A stretch of DNA of 64,000 nucleotides. It comes from Vitellaria paradoxa (lineage: Eukaryota > Streptophyta > Magnoliopsida > Ericales > Sapotaceae). The translations under genes were made by a program, and so were the position numbers. Shown in pieces: positions 22,970 to 34,555 of the stretch; position 1 is the first letter of the stretch; each line of letters starts with the position of its first letter. The notes under the pieces are model-generated. The model saw only the letters and a list, made by a program, of their open reading frames with translations, did no database searches and was not told the origin of the DNA. The stretch lies in NCBI GenBank assembly GCA_019916065.1, contig CM034241.1, positions 14,269,728-14,333,727 of the forward strand, written 5' to 3'.

Positions 22970-24170
22970 AGAAAAAATAGAGATGGGTACTTCAACCACA
23001 TCATCTAATCATGCTTCTAAGTGGATTCTTCAACTCTACGGTGACGCCACAATATGCGAACCAAGGGAATGGTCTTACCATGCAAAACTTGCTTACACTG
23101 ATCCTCTATCTGAACTGGAAAATTCTCAAAACTCACATCCTCCTTAATATCCAATTCTTCCCAATTAATCACATGGGAAGGATCTAGTATATACTTCTAG
23201 AGTATACATACGTGAAACACATTATGAACCTAAGCTAATAGTGGAGGAAGTGCTAATCTATACGCCACCTCACCAATTCTTCTAATAATTTCAAAGGGTC
23301 CAATATACCTTGGCGAAAGTTTTCCAAGTTTCCCAAATCGAACAATACGTTGCCTTGGTGAAACTTTTAAAAATACAAATTCACCGACTTGAAACTCCAA
23401 TAGCCATCTTTGCTTATCAGCGTAACTTTTCTATCTACTCTGAGCTGTCAGAAGTCTCTGCTAGATCACTTGAATCTTTTTTAATGTCTGTCTGACCAAA
23501 TCAAGACCAACCATCATAGGTTCTCCAGCTTCAACCTAACATAAAGGAGATCTGCAAGGTCGTCCATAAAAAGCCTTATACGGAGCCATACCAATACTCA
23601 CCTAATAACTATTATTATGCATGAATTCAATCAATGGTAAATGGCTCTCCCAATTTCCTCCCAGGGTTAACATAAAAGACCTAAGCATATCTTCTATAAT
23701 CTAAATAGTCTACTTCGACTGCCCATCTATCTGCGAATGAGACACTGTACTAAAACACAACTAAATTCCCAGTGCCTCTTGTAAACTCTGATAGGACCGT
23801 GCTATGAACATTGGGTCTTGGTCTTACATAATCGAAAAAGATGTACCGTGCAACCAAATAATCTTATGAATATAGAGCTGACACCGTTCCTCTATAATAT
23901 CCTTATTCTAAATAGGTAGAAAATGAGTCGATTTAGTTAACTGGTCCACAATCACCCAAATGGTATTACGCCTCTTACGAGTCCTTGGTAAACCTATCAC
24001 AAAGTCTATGGTTGCATGGCCCCCTTCCACTGTGTCACTAGTAGTGGCTGTAACAAACTAGCTAGCCTTTGGTGCTCGGCCTTTACCTATTAACAGGTTA
24101 GGCAACGAGATACAAACTTTGTCATGTCATGCTTCATGCCACTCCGCCAATACTAGCATCCCAAATCTTT
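22970..24170 (-). pseudogene. Chromovirus integrase remnant
   Basis: Reading minus from 24170: MTKFVSRCLTC is the second half of the zinc-binding HHCC domain (about 24110-24150). The core follows, with RNTIWVIVDQLTKSTHFLPI (about 23915-23975) carrying the first catalytic Asp, then the region ending in DGQS (about 23730-23870). The C-terminal part includes [11 protein letters not shown] and [12 protein letters not shown] (about 23290-23385) and a KTIPLVRILWR block near 23035-23085. Two adjacent stops follow CLTC, where relatives have Gln-Gln, and others replace Gln or Arg, so the gene is dead. Confidence 0.85.
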
Positions 24171-24639
24171 GTACACTTTAGTCCCTTCAAGGTGGACAAC
24201 AAATCTTGAGTGATGAAACTCTCAGAGTACTTCTTCCCGAAGTTCATCCACATTGGGCACAAAAATCTTATCTTTAAACTTCAAATATCCTTCTGCGGAT
24301 AAGCCTCAACCTTCAACTTCTTGTCCCAAATACAAATAATTCCTCATGTTTTTACAATACTGATCATTCTGTTGAGCCTCAATAACTCGTGTCAACAATA
24401 TAAGTACTAATCGCAAACAATTTAAATTGAAGTATATCTTGACATCCTCATCATCATTATCGCACCAAAACTTAAAATCACCAATGTCCTCCCAAAGATG
24501 CTACTGAGAACGAATTATCATAGTTGCCATACCCTATGACTTCCTACTCAAAGCATCGGCCACTACATTGGCCTTTCCTGGATGATACTGAAAATTAAAA
24601 TCATAACCTTCCAAATATTCCATTTGCATCCTCTTTCTC

Positions 24640-24860
24640 ACATTTAAATCATGCTGGGTGAACAAATACTTCAAACTCTTATGATTTGAATACACTTTAA
24701 ATTTCTCACTATATAAATAATGTCACCAAGACTTTAAAGCAAAAACCACCGTGACCAACTCTAAATCATGCATAGGGTAATTATTCTCATACGGCTTCAA
24801 CTGCTTTGACGCATACACCATTACTTGGCCATTCCACATTAAAACACATCTGAAACCTTC
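24640..24860 (-). pseudogene. Chromovirus RNase H remnant
   Basis: Minus-strand translation gives [17 protein letters not shown] followed by [14 protein letters not shown] at about 24735-24825, the conserved core of gypsy RNase H that degrades the RNA template during reverse transcription. The downstream HSLKYLF-type segment is at about 24650-24690. Stops lie in surrounding parts. Confidence 0.85.
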
Positions 24861-25199
24861 ACGTGAACATCACAATACATCGAATATTCCACTCCACGTT
24901 CAGGTATAATCAATATCGGAGCTTTAGTCAATCTACACTTTAACTCATTGAAAGCATTCTAAGAGGTTTCAGTCTAGTCAAATCTAATTCCCTTTCGAGT
25001 TAACTGAGTCAAAGGACTCGCCAACTGAGAAAAATCTTAAATGAATTGGCAGTAATAACAAGTTAACTCTAAGAAACTACGAATCTCAAATACAGACCTA
25101 GATCGTGCCTAATTTGACACAGCTAAAACTTTAGAAGGATCCACTGTAATCCTTTGACCAGAAATCACATGACTTAAAAACTTTACCTCAGATAACCAA

Positions 25200-25860
25200 A
25201 ATTTGCACTTACTAGTTTTAGCATACAAGTTATAGTCTAAAAGTATATGCAAAATTGTCATTAAATGCTACTTGTGCTCATACTCGTCGCGATAATAAAT
25301 CAAAATATCATCAATGAACACTACCACAAACTAATCGAGATAGGGTTAAAAAATTTGATTCATCACATCCATAAATACTGCTAGAGCGTTTGTCAACATC
25401 AATGGCATAACTACAAATTCAAAATGACCATACCAAGTACAAAACGCAGTCTTGGGAATATTATCCTCCCGAATCTACAATTGGTGATAATCCGATCGAA
25501 GATCAATCATAGAAAAGCAAGTTGAACCCTGTAGCTAGTCAAACAAATCATCTATTTTTGGCCACAGATAGTTATTCTTAATAGTCACCAAATTCAACAA
25601 TTGATAATCCACATAAAGCCTTAAGTTCTTATCTTTTTTCTTTGCAAAAATTGTCGATGCTCCCTACGGTAATGTATCAGGTCGAATAAAAACTCGAGCA
25701 TACAAACCATTTAACTGAATTTTCAATTCTTTTAACTCCGTAGGTGCTGTACGGTACAGTGCTACAGAAATAGGAGAAACCCTTGGCACTAGATCCAAAC
25801 AAAAGTCAATCTCCCTCCAAGGAGGTAACTTGCCCAACTACTTAGAAAATACATTTCATA
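25200..25860 (-). pseudogene. Chromovirus reverse transcriptase remnant
   Basis: On minus, KLGKLPPWREIDFCLDLVP opens the RT region (about 25780-25840), followed by LKIQLNGLYARVFIRP, a [17 protein letters not shown] block near 25590-25650, and the catalytic FVVVFIDDILIYY at 25294-25330, in which both aspartates are retained. A TAG replaces Gln just before FVVVF, and another TAG replaces Trp in the conserved PWGA segment. Confidence 0.9.
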
Positions 25861-26229
25861 TTAACAAATAACTCTAGGAAGAAAATATCTAGAGTCTTTT
25901 CATTCAACCTCAAACTAGCCAATAAGCCAGAAAAATTCCCAATGCACCAAGTGTCGAGTAATGGAGAAGGCAACACCATTATTGCCTAACCCCAAATCCT
26001 AACCACAGTGTTGTCAGGTAAAATAGCCATCACTAGCTTATGGTAAAAATCTGTCATCACTCGATAAGTGGATAGCCAATTCATTCCCAAAATTACATCA
26101 AACTCTTTTATCTTCAAAGCTCTCAGGTCAATCCACAACTAAACTTCACCCAACTATAAAACACAATCCTTATAAGTCTAATTCACCGATGAACTATTAC
26201 CCATTGGAGAATCCACAAACATAGGCTCT

Positions 26230-26330
26230 TCAAGCCTCTCAGATGTCAAACCCAAAGTCTTTACACATGCATGTGAGATGAATGAATGTGATGCGCTAGT
26301 ATCAAACAAACATGTACCTAAGTGCTGAAT
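26230..26330 (-). pseudogene. Chromovirus protease remnant with altered active site
   Basis: The minus strand encodes CLFDTSASHSFISHACVKTL. Family members have DTGASHSFIS at this place, so the active-site Gly has become Ser through a GGC to AGC change. The aspartate that does the catalysis is still there. Confidence 0.8.
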
Positions 26331-26601
26331 AAAAGAAATATGTCACGTATCATAAAAATATCTGTAGTATCCTCTTACTGTGTAAGCGCGTAGGCACACT
26401 CCTGAATCCTTTAACTTCTAGAGCTGCCATCACCTCTACTTTTTCCTCGTTGGCCATCGCCACCGCCACGTAGCTGTTAGAATTGTTGGATTTATTGCAT
26501 GGGTTACCGTTGTATAGGTGGTGCAGGGCTCACTAGGTATTGCTGAGTCTAATAAGAACCAACCTGTTGAGCACCTAGTTCAACACTTGTGACATGTCCC
26601 C

Positions 26602-26957
26602 AAATAGACAATTAGCAGCAATATATCCAGGTTGATTGCATTTGAAACACAGTCTCTACCCATATTGATCTTGATAACCTCCCCGCTGTGGGGACTGAAA
26701 TTGTTGTGGCCGTGGACCACTTGACGAACCTAAACTAGAACCAGAGCCCAAACTAGAGCTACTTCTTTTATGGTAAGGATATTATTATTTTTGAAACTTT
26801 CTTCTAAAACCACCCATTTTTTCTTTACCTTTCTTTTGTCATGAACTGGAACTATATCCTTGCTCGATACTCTACCTTAAACCTTGGCCTTATCCCAATC
26901 CTTGGCCTCCACGAGCTTTGGACTTGAAATCAAATGCATCCCTCTCAACTGCCATTT
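26602..26957 (-). pseudogene. Chromovirus gag C-terminal remnant with zinc knuckle
   Basis: The minus strand runs from AVERDAFDFKSKARG, right at the LTR edge, through a Gln/Gly/Ser-rich linker to the knuckle CFKCNQPGYIAANC (about 26608-26655). The knuckle His is Tyr here, one C-to-T change from the usual CX2CX4HX4C. The N-terminal capsid part is missing. Confidence 0.8.
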
Positions 26958-28983
26958 TGTCACACCTTTACTTAACTATCAAGGACGATTGGCATTAGAA
27001 TATGGGAACTAAATAAGGTAAATTAAAAACTTGTGCCAAAGTCAAGTCCAATAATAATATATAACAATTAGAGCAACTAATCATCCCTCATGCCCCTATA
27101 AAATAATAACAATAACATCCTTGGATAAAATCCAATTCGCCTCTCAGTGGCACGATTTACAGCTTACTTAACCAACCATTAGTACCATAATACAAACTTT
27201 CATTAATAATAAATCTGAGACCCATAACCCAGGTCGCACAAATAAGAGTACAAGAGGTTAAAGGATAAGACAAAATCTAGAATTAGGTCAAATCTATCAG
27301 TCTCAACTCAGCTCCAAGTAGCTAGTCCTTGGCCTCATCAAGTCACCTAAAATATGGACGGGATATGCAAACTTGCCCAATAGGTAGAACGTGCAAGTGT
27401 GCACTAGTGAACAATAATTAAACATATAATATAACTCATAACAATTTTCACAAAAACAAAATATAATAATGCAAGTGTAATGCAATGTAATAGCTAATAC
27501 ATTATCTAATCTCCATCTACCCCTAACCTTATCTTGGAAGGGGTGGCCCTTATCACAGGGTCACCAACCACACCGTTTATGCTTACAACGAACATATATC
27601 TATTTATCACCAGAGGGGGACCATGTTACACCCCCACTGATGTGGGACTCAGGGGAACTGTTTGACACCCCCTGTCCCTTCTGCTAAGAAACTGTGTTAC
27701 ACCCCTAATCAGGTATTCATTTATCCCAAGCAAGGTCCAGCAGTAATCTAGAGAAAATCTCATAACCATATCTTATATATATCGACTGGGGATCATTTGA
27801 TATTTTCAAAATCTCAATTTATCATTTTTCTTAAAATCATGGATCCCGTTCATATACATAACTCGTATCTTGACACGTCAAAATAATATCTATATAGCAC
27901 TTTTGGCCAATTAATAATCACAACATACATCTGGATGATATCATCCTAGTCTCATACACATAATATGCTCAATCATGTATAATTAACATTAATATCTCAA
28001 AATTAAAATAAAAGCATGCTATACTCAAGCATACATTTAACATCATATAATTCACATAATTTTTACCTTAATATGTTTTACACACACATATATGAAAATA
28101 CAAACAAAAATAAGTAAAAATGGACCAAACAGAAAATGCAGATGGGAGCATGGCTTGTGGTTTCGAGGCAGCTTGTGGCTTTAAGGTTAGGGCAGAATAC
28201 CTCACACCCTGCCCAATGAGAGCATGCACCTTCAAGCATCTACCCAGACCATTGTTTTGATTTGCAACTCATCTTCTTTGGCCATCCTTGACTAATATTT
28301 GGACTCCGTAGGCCTTGAACCTAACAATAAATCATTTATAAGCCTCCAAACATCTTAATAATATGATTTTATAACATTAATTTCAACAATAATTTAAATA
28401 AATGCAAAATCTTAACATACATATGCATGTATATACCCAATTATAAACCCATACCTTGAAATCTCCAAAACTCAATAATAATCAACAAATAATATGCCAA
28501 AATCTTCCTAATAACAAGTAGAACACAAATCTAAGTCCCACCTACCTTAAATCTGAAGAGAAAAGAAAAAAAAATGAGAAGATTTGAGTTTTGACTCTTG
28601 AACTTTTGGCGTCAATTTCTCCTAGCTCAAGTAAAACCATAAAAAACAAACACCACCACGATTTTCACGGTGTCAAATGTTACCCTAATTCGTTAATCTT
28701 CCTTCTTAGAGCATACTTTCTCTTTCTACTCTCTCTCCTCTCTCTTTCTCATTTCTAGAATGGTCGAGAGCCAACGGGAAAAGAAAGAAAATAAGAAAAT
28801 GAAGAAAAGAAAGAAAAATGGTTAGGCCCTTTGGCCTAGTTGTCCAACCTAATATCACTTTGGACCAAACTCGGCTCAGGAAAAATAAAATAAGCCTAAT
28901 TAAATAGACCCAATCTCTGTCCAATTATTTTATTTTACCCAAAATAATACATAAATGGCTAAAAATAAATACTAGGTGTTGTA
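26958..28983 (-). repeat. Chromovirus 5' LTR (right copy)
   Basis: A 2026-bp repeat starting TGTCACACC on plus and ending near GGTGTTGTA. It is homologous to 20784-22915 along its full length. In the element's orientation it should be followed by the primer-binding site, but it runs straight into gag at 26957. Confidence 0.9.
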
Positions 28984-29244
28984 TGCCTATTCATGTTGAT
29001 CACATATTTAATAGTATAATTTAATTAACATAATTGAGTATATCATGGGCATTGGTCAAGGTGCTATCACATTTACAGACTGTGGTGTATATTTAGTTAA
29101 GATAGTCTTGTTATTGTGATATTGATACATTGTGGGTGCAATCATATTTATAGACTTGGGCTTTTTTTATAAAAATAATAAAAATAAGATTTAGAAAGTA
29201 CTCAACAATCACCAATCAATATTTATGACTAGAAATTGGTAATT

Positions 29245-29330
29245 GAAGTTAGGACATTAATGCCAAAGATTTTTTTATCCCGATTTTGAAGTTAGGACAT
29301 TAGTGCCAAAGATTTTTTTATCCCGATTCT
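29245..29330. repeat. Perfect-period 43-bp tandem duplication
   Basis: Two copies of gaagttaggacatta-tgcc followed by aaagatttttttatcccgat are adjacent at 29245-29287 and 29288-29330. They differ at about three positions, which indicates a fairly recent local duplication. Confidence 0.9.
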
Positions 29331-29598
29331 ACAAACTAATACAAGTATGACTATAGATGTAGTCTTAAGCTATGTAGAAGAGTTAATGAGAGGTTGTGAT
29401 TATTATTTACACTATACATAGTATGCATCCATTAAATGTCAGTTCCTTATTAATTGTAATGACTTGGATTTATTTTAATTCATATTATTTTACCAAATAT
29501 TTTATTTGATGATATTATATATCGGTTTAAATTTAATAAATTTAGGACCTTATATTTCTTTGGTAATTTTTTTAACAACATTTCAAAGGATTGACGTA

Positions 29599-29622
29599 AA
29601 TATATATATATATATATATATT
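29599..29622. repeat. (TA)n microsatellite
   Basis: About twelve TA units. A second, shorter TA tract lies near 30091-30107. Confidence 0.9.
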
Positions 29623-30639
29623 TTAGGTAAGTTTGGTAAATAAAAGAACACTTGGGGGAATGATTAGACATTATAATATTTAAAAAAAAAAAAAAAACCT
29701 AACCAACTCATAATTTGCAACTTTAACACATCCAAATATATATGCCTATATACCTGGTGGATGGATACATGCAAAAAAAAAAAAAAGAAAGAAAAAAAAA
29801 CCCTAGTAACCTAGGTAATGGTGGCTGGATTTTCTTCTGGGTTTTCTTTCTTAGTTGTGCAACATCACCTTCTTCCGTGTTGTACGGCATCTTTTTTTTC
29901 ATTTTGTGCTACATTTTTCCCCACTGTTATGCATCTTTTTTCTCTCTTCTATCTCTATAAACAACTATTGCATTTAGGTAAAAGGAAAAAAACCATTTAT
30001 TGTTAAAAGTTATATTGTATAGGCACCTATATACTTGTAGATTAGTTTTAGGAAATTCTTGTTACGAGCTAAATATGATTGTGTAATGCATATATATATA
30101 TATATATCCTTGCCAATTGGTTGCATGAAGCTAAGTCTTATCATAATTAATTGTTCATGACATATTAATGTATTATATATATATAAACATGTGTATAGTT
30201 CAATTGGAAGTAAAATTCTTTTATCTAGGAGTCTTGTGTGTAGTAAATTGGTTTGGTTATTGACGAAGCGTGTAAATTGGTGAAAGTTTGTACTGGGTGT
30301 AAAACAAATAACAAACTTGATGAAATATATAGATAGAGCATTATATGGAAGAAAATCACATGTAAACCATACAGGCTTAAATGCGTTGCTTTGCACTTAA
30401 GGAAATTTTTTTGTTGCAGAGCACTGCCTAACTATTTATAGCAAATTGGAAAAATACATGTTTTCTTTTTAGTGCGCATATATGTATGCATATAGATTTT
30501 ACTATTTGATGGAAGAAATAGCAAACTTAGTGGAATTAAAGTTTGCATTATTTAATGTGTTGGTGAATTGATGATTTATAAGCCTTAAAATTTAAATTAC
30601 GAAGAATTTATTTAATGTAGATTTGAAGTAAAATTTAAT

Positions 30640-31580
30640 ATTATGTTTTGTTTGGGTTGTGAGGTACTAAAAATATTAGGTATATGTATCCAAGGGTTGA
30701 AAATCTTGAAACCTGCATGGGAATTGGTGATCGTGTCTAGTAGGTTAGTAGCCTACAAAGTGAACAAATACCTAAGGGTGGCATATATTACTCTTTTGGC
30801 TTTGGCTGTGAAGCAAATACCAAAAGATAGTGTGATTAATATTCCTAAAGTTTTGGCTTAGGAAGCAAGCACCGAAGGATAGTGTATACTAGTTGAGTCT
30901 TATAGTTACGGGACAACCAAGTAGCAGTACCTGAAACCAATTTTTCTTATTTTGATGTGTTATATAGTGTTTGCATACAACCACGATGTGAAAGAAGAGA
31001 AATATGGAAATATAAATTTAATTTCTTATTTAAGGTGGCTATTTGAAATGTTATTTTGTCTAAGATGTTTCACTTAGTAACACGTTAGCGCATTATTACA
31101 TTATATTGTTATCATTATTATTATTATTATTAGGCTTTTAAGTACATGTGGTATTAGTACTGATCCCCTTACAGCTTGTGATGCAGGTAATGATTTTGAG
31201 TCACATCTGCACCTTTTGAACATAGAAATTGAAATTTTAATTAATTTTACCTTTTCTATATTTAAATTTACATGATTCATTAAAAGAATTGTAATAAATC
31301 TCTATTTGTGAGGTAAATATTAATTGTTTATATTTAGTTTTAGGGAGATTATTTGGACCTAGTTTTGGACGCTTGTAGTTTTATTTTAGAGCCTTGTTGC
31401 CTATTTGGTTTTGACTATGGTATTTATTCAAATTTAAAATATGAATTTAGTTATTTTTATATTTATTTATATTTATTGCTCCACAGAGTGTGTGTATAGC
31501 TCTGATGTGAGACAAGAAAATGGTTAAATAGTTTAATATGTATTATTTTAGTCGCATACTTGGGACATTAAATTCGGGAT
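30640..31580 (+). mobile_element. LTR-like relic, copy 1 (relative at 46.6-47.5 kb)
   Basis: The segment 30655-30770 shares ordered words with 46650-46770: gaggt-actaaaa, ccaagggttgaaa-tc-tgaaacctgca, ctagtagg and gcctacaaag. It ends near 31578 with gggatgtgacg, comparable to the gggcgtgatag at 47476 that closes the other copy. Both are noncoding and plus-oriented. This wording is typical of the 3' part of chromovirus LTRs. Confidence 0.55.
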
Positions 31581-31589
31581 GTGACGTTA

Positions 31590-32088
31590 ATTGACCAAAT
31601 AGTGTGGTTAGTGGTTTCAGGTTAATTTGTTAACTATTCCAGAATAAGGTTAAAGATAGATGGAGATTAAAATTGTATGGCCATGACATTTGCATTACAT
31701 GCATAATTGTTTTGGTTGGGATTGTTATATGCTTTACGTTATGTACGATGAGTGTGTACATTCGAACACACTAGCATAGTTCTACATACTGAGTCGGTAA
31801 GTTTACATCTCCACCACATTTCATTTGATCCTTCTGGATCTAAAAGTAGCCATCCCGAGCTGAGTTGAGTCGAGATGGTGACAAGTGGTCACCAAACCCG
31901 GTTGGGACTGGACTATGATTAGGTTTTATTTTATTTTCATTAGTCCCATCTTCCTATGCCATACGTCTCGAACATTCAAGTTAGTGATGTGACACCATTT
32001 CTCCTAGCTTCTAGTATACTCATCACTCATATATATCTCATGTGTGTATCTGTGTATATAGGTAGGAGTGTAAAGACCCATAATTTTG
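31590..32088 (+). mobile_element. Fragment related to the chromovirus LTR, opposite orientation
   Basis: Segments such as agatagatggagatta, gcattacatgcataattgtt and gatggtgacaagtggtcacc have counterparts in the reverse complement of the LTR at 26958-28983 (tagatggagattag, ttgcattacactt, ggttggtgaccctgtgataa). This is probably a diverged LTR of the same family inserted on plus. Confidence 0.45.
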
Positions 32089-33240
32089 GATCATGTACAA
32101 TTTAGATTTTTTTGACCTTATTTATATTTATTTAAATTATGAAATCTAGATTTAAATTAGTAAGGTGGACCTTGATTTAATGTTTAAATTCATTTATTTA
32201 TGGTAGCATGTGCATATATGTATATGTAGACATATTATGAGCTATATTTTGTTTCATTAGTTAAGAAGGGGTGGCAAGTTAGTAAATGATGTTTAGGGGA
32301 AGGCAAAAGGTTACCAGCAAGTTTAGAATTTATTTAATTTTGAAGTGCATTGATGAGAGGTTATGTGGGTTCTTTGTACCGTGTGAGAGAAGGGGAAAGG
32401 ATTTTTGGGTATATATAATCTCTTTCCAAAATCTTTTGTAGCTTCTTTTCATCCCCTACCTTATATTTCCACTTAGAAAGATAGAGAGATCTTTTGGTAT
32501 TTATCCTTGCATGTTTGTGTGAAAAAGAAGAATATAGACCACTCATGTTCATTGCAAGAACTGAAAGAAGAACGATTGTTTTCGCGGGTGAACTCGTAGT
32601 TAGAAATTGCTAGTGTATGTACAAGGGTTAGAGTGACCAAGTTGAGTTGGTATTTTGGAAATTGTTTTATATATTATTCCTCGACGTGTATATCCGAGGT
32701 AGGGAGATTTTATGTGTTTATAAGATCATTTTCTTTATTCGTGTAAATATATATATATATGTGTGTGTGTATGAATTCATCCATGTTAGTAAATATGTTC
32801 ATAATTTGTGTATAATTATAAAATGGATGGCATAAAATGAAGGTTTTAAGGAAATGCATTTTCTTTACAAATTCATATTTTGAGCTAAGAATTTTTTGGA
32901 CATGCTACGCAAATTATTTTATGTTTATAGGTTACATGCATCAAAATTTATTAAAGTTAATTTTATTAGAAATTAGATCTCTTGAGCTTTAATTTGATGG
33001 TTTACAGGCTGAAAATTGTTAGGAAATAAAGGATTTATGATTTTTCAAAATTGACTATTTGGTTTGAACTCTTGCACTAGAACCAGTTCGATCTTTAATG
33101 TAAAACACATATACAGAAATTGAATTTATTTATGATGATTTTACATATAAGACTACACATCTAGAAGAGTGTGCATTAAAAATTTCATGATTTCATGAGT
33201 TAAACTGAATTTTATAAAACTTGTATGTATGAGAAAATTC
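32089..33240. other. Possible LTR start and AT-rich spacer
   Basis: It starts tgtaaagacccataattttg, an LTR-like opening, and has a tatatataatctc TATA-like motif at 32410-32422. No coding domain follows in either direction. Short TA and TG tracts occur at 32747-32771. Confidence 0.35.
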
Positions 33241-34555
33241 TAGTAAAATGCCTTCTTATGCCAAGAATGGATTATTCAATCAAAATTTATGAATTGGCAT
33301 GGCTCTATGATCAGAATGATTCATACAAATGAGATGCTAAGAAGTAACTAAGCAAATTTTCTTAAAGAACCTCAATTTTGAACTTCATTTCACAAAGAAT
33401 CTACTAGGACTGCATTAAGATTGTAATTGGGCTTGGGGTTTAACGTGGCACCAAGAAAAAGAATGGATATTCAAATTGCGTCTTAACGTACTCCATGAGA
33501 AATATTCAAATTACGTCTTAACGTATTCCATGAGAACCCAATATCCTTACTTGCTTTTTTCCCTCACACTTTTCCCAATTCCCCACATGGAATCTTTACA
33601 AAGAAATCACAATTCTCAACTTTATGAATACAAAGTACGTTCATTCCTGCTCTCATTTATTCCTCTTCTTCTTCTTCTTACGATAAGAAAGAATTTTTCA
33701 GTTTTTTTCCCTTAACCTCTTCTCCTTTCCCTAAAGAACTCCTTTATATCAACTCACCCTTTTTGAGACCATAGAATTTCCAAGACATATGGGTTGGCTT
33801 TTTTCTTTCAAAGTTTTGGGCGAATTATATGGCTATGTATAAAGAATTTTGTTTTTCATCTTTTTTATAAAGGCTCAACTAAGCTCCTATAGATTTTGTA
33901 CAAAAAGAAAGTCAATAATGCTCGAAAATTCATAAGATGGCCTAGTTTAATTTCCTAAGATCCATTCAATCCTCATGAAGTTCAATAAGGTTATTGCTCA
34001 ATTTAAAAATAATATGCTTCTCAACACAAATCCCAAAAAAAAAAAAAATGTGGAGCTATTGAAAGAGATGATGAAAAACTTATTTTTGAGTACTTATTTT
34101 AGAGTAAATGTAAATCACTCTTAAGAACATACAGGGCTCAAAAGCTCACATGGTATAAGTCTCCACTTTGAGCAAGGTTAAAATTTTGTAAAATTTGAGC
34201 AAAAACATCATTATCATGAATTGCACCTAATAACTCATCTTTTATCAGAAGTCAGTCTCAATTGAAGTCACAAGTGTAAGCTCAACAAAATTAAACACAT
34301 AAGTTCATTACTTAAACGTTTCATCAACTAATTATCATCCAATCATTCACATGTACTAAAAGTGAGCAATTTTGAATTAAAGATGCATTTCCATTGATTT
34401 TAACAAAAACTAATAGTTTGAGTACATAAGATATATCAACAAATCATAACTTAACTATCTAGACTCATAAAAGTGAATAACAATTGAAAACAACACCAAA
34501 CGACTCCAAACAAGCTAACTCTCGAATGGTGAACAATGACAACAACCCTTTGACT
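33240..34555 (-). mobile_element. Athila-type 3' untranslated region, partial
   Basis: The segment 33370-33460 (ctaggactgcattaagattg, then taattgggcttggggt) matches 43700-43740 (taggtcttcattaggttgta, then acggggcctggggt), which lies just inside another Athila-type LTR. This marks the region as the 3' end of the minus-strand element. A clear 3' LTR is not found further left, so this end appears lost or eroded. Confidence 0.45.
33467..33536. repeat. 35-bp tandem duplication
   Basis: Two adjacent copies of atattcaaatt-cgtcttaa followed by cgta-tccatgagaa lie at 33467-33501 and 33502-33536 and differ at two positions. Confidence 0.9.

Larger units (their letters stand above)
20784..28983 (-). 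mobile_element. Ty3/gypsy chromovirus, two LTRs, internally deleted
   Basis: Two long direct repeats, 20784-22915 and 26958-28983, bracket a 4.0-kb internal region that reads on the minus strand as gag zinc knuckle, protease, RT, RNase H and integrase with the conserved chromovirus C-terminal block. Both LTRs begin TGTCA on plus and end near TGTTACA (left) or its mutated form TGTTGTA (right). By eye they are roughly 85% identical, implying an old insertion. On the minus strand the polypurine tract AAGTGGGGAAAAA abuts the left LTR. No primer-binding site lies beside the right LTR: it borders gag directly, so the leader and gag N-terminus are deleted. Many stops interrupt pol. No clear 5-bp target duplication was found. 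Clade is probably Del/Tekay-like, not proven. Confidence 0.9.
28984..30630. other. AT-rich noncoding stretch with small repeats
   Basis: It contains the 43-bp duplication (29245-29330), TA microsatellites and A-runs at 29682-29697 and 29773-29799. The segment 29795-30000 has a short open frame after aaaccctagtaacctaggta, but its protein is low in complexity and matches nothing known to me. Confidence 0.5.

Noticed and set aside
20784..28988. A 5-bp target-site duplication around the chromovirus
   Set aside because: Flanks ctata and tgcct do not match. The site may have mutated or rearranged, so I make no claim.
30010..30396. 128-codon minus-strand open frame
   Set aside because: AT-rich, low-complexity protein with a TA-repeat-encoded Tyr/Ile tract and no domain; it lies in noncoding repeat debris.
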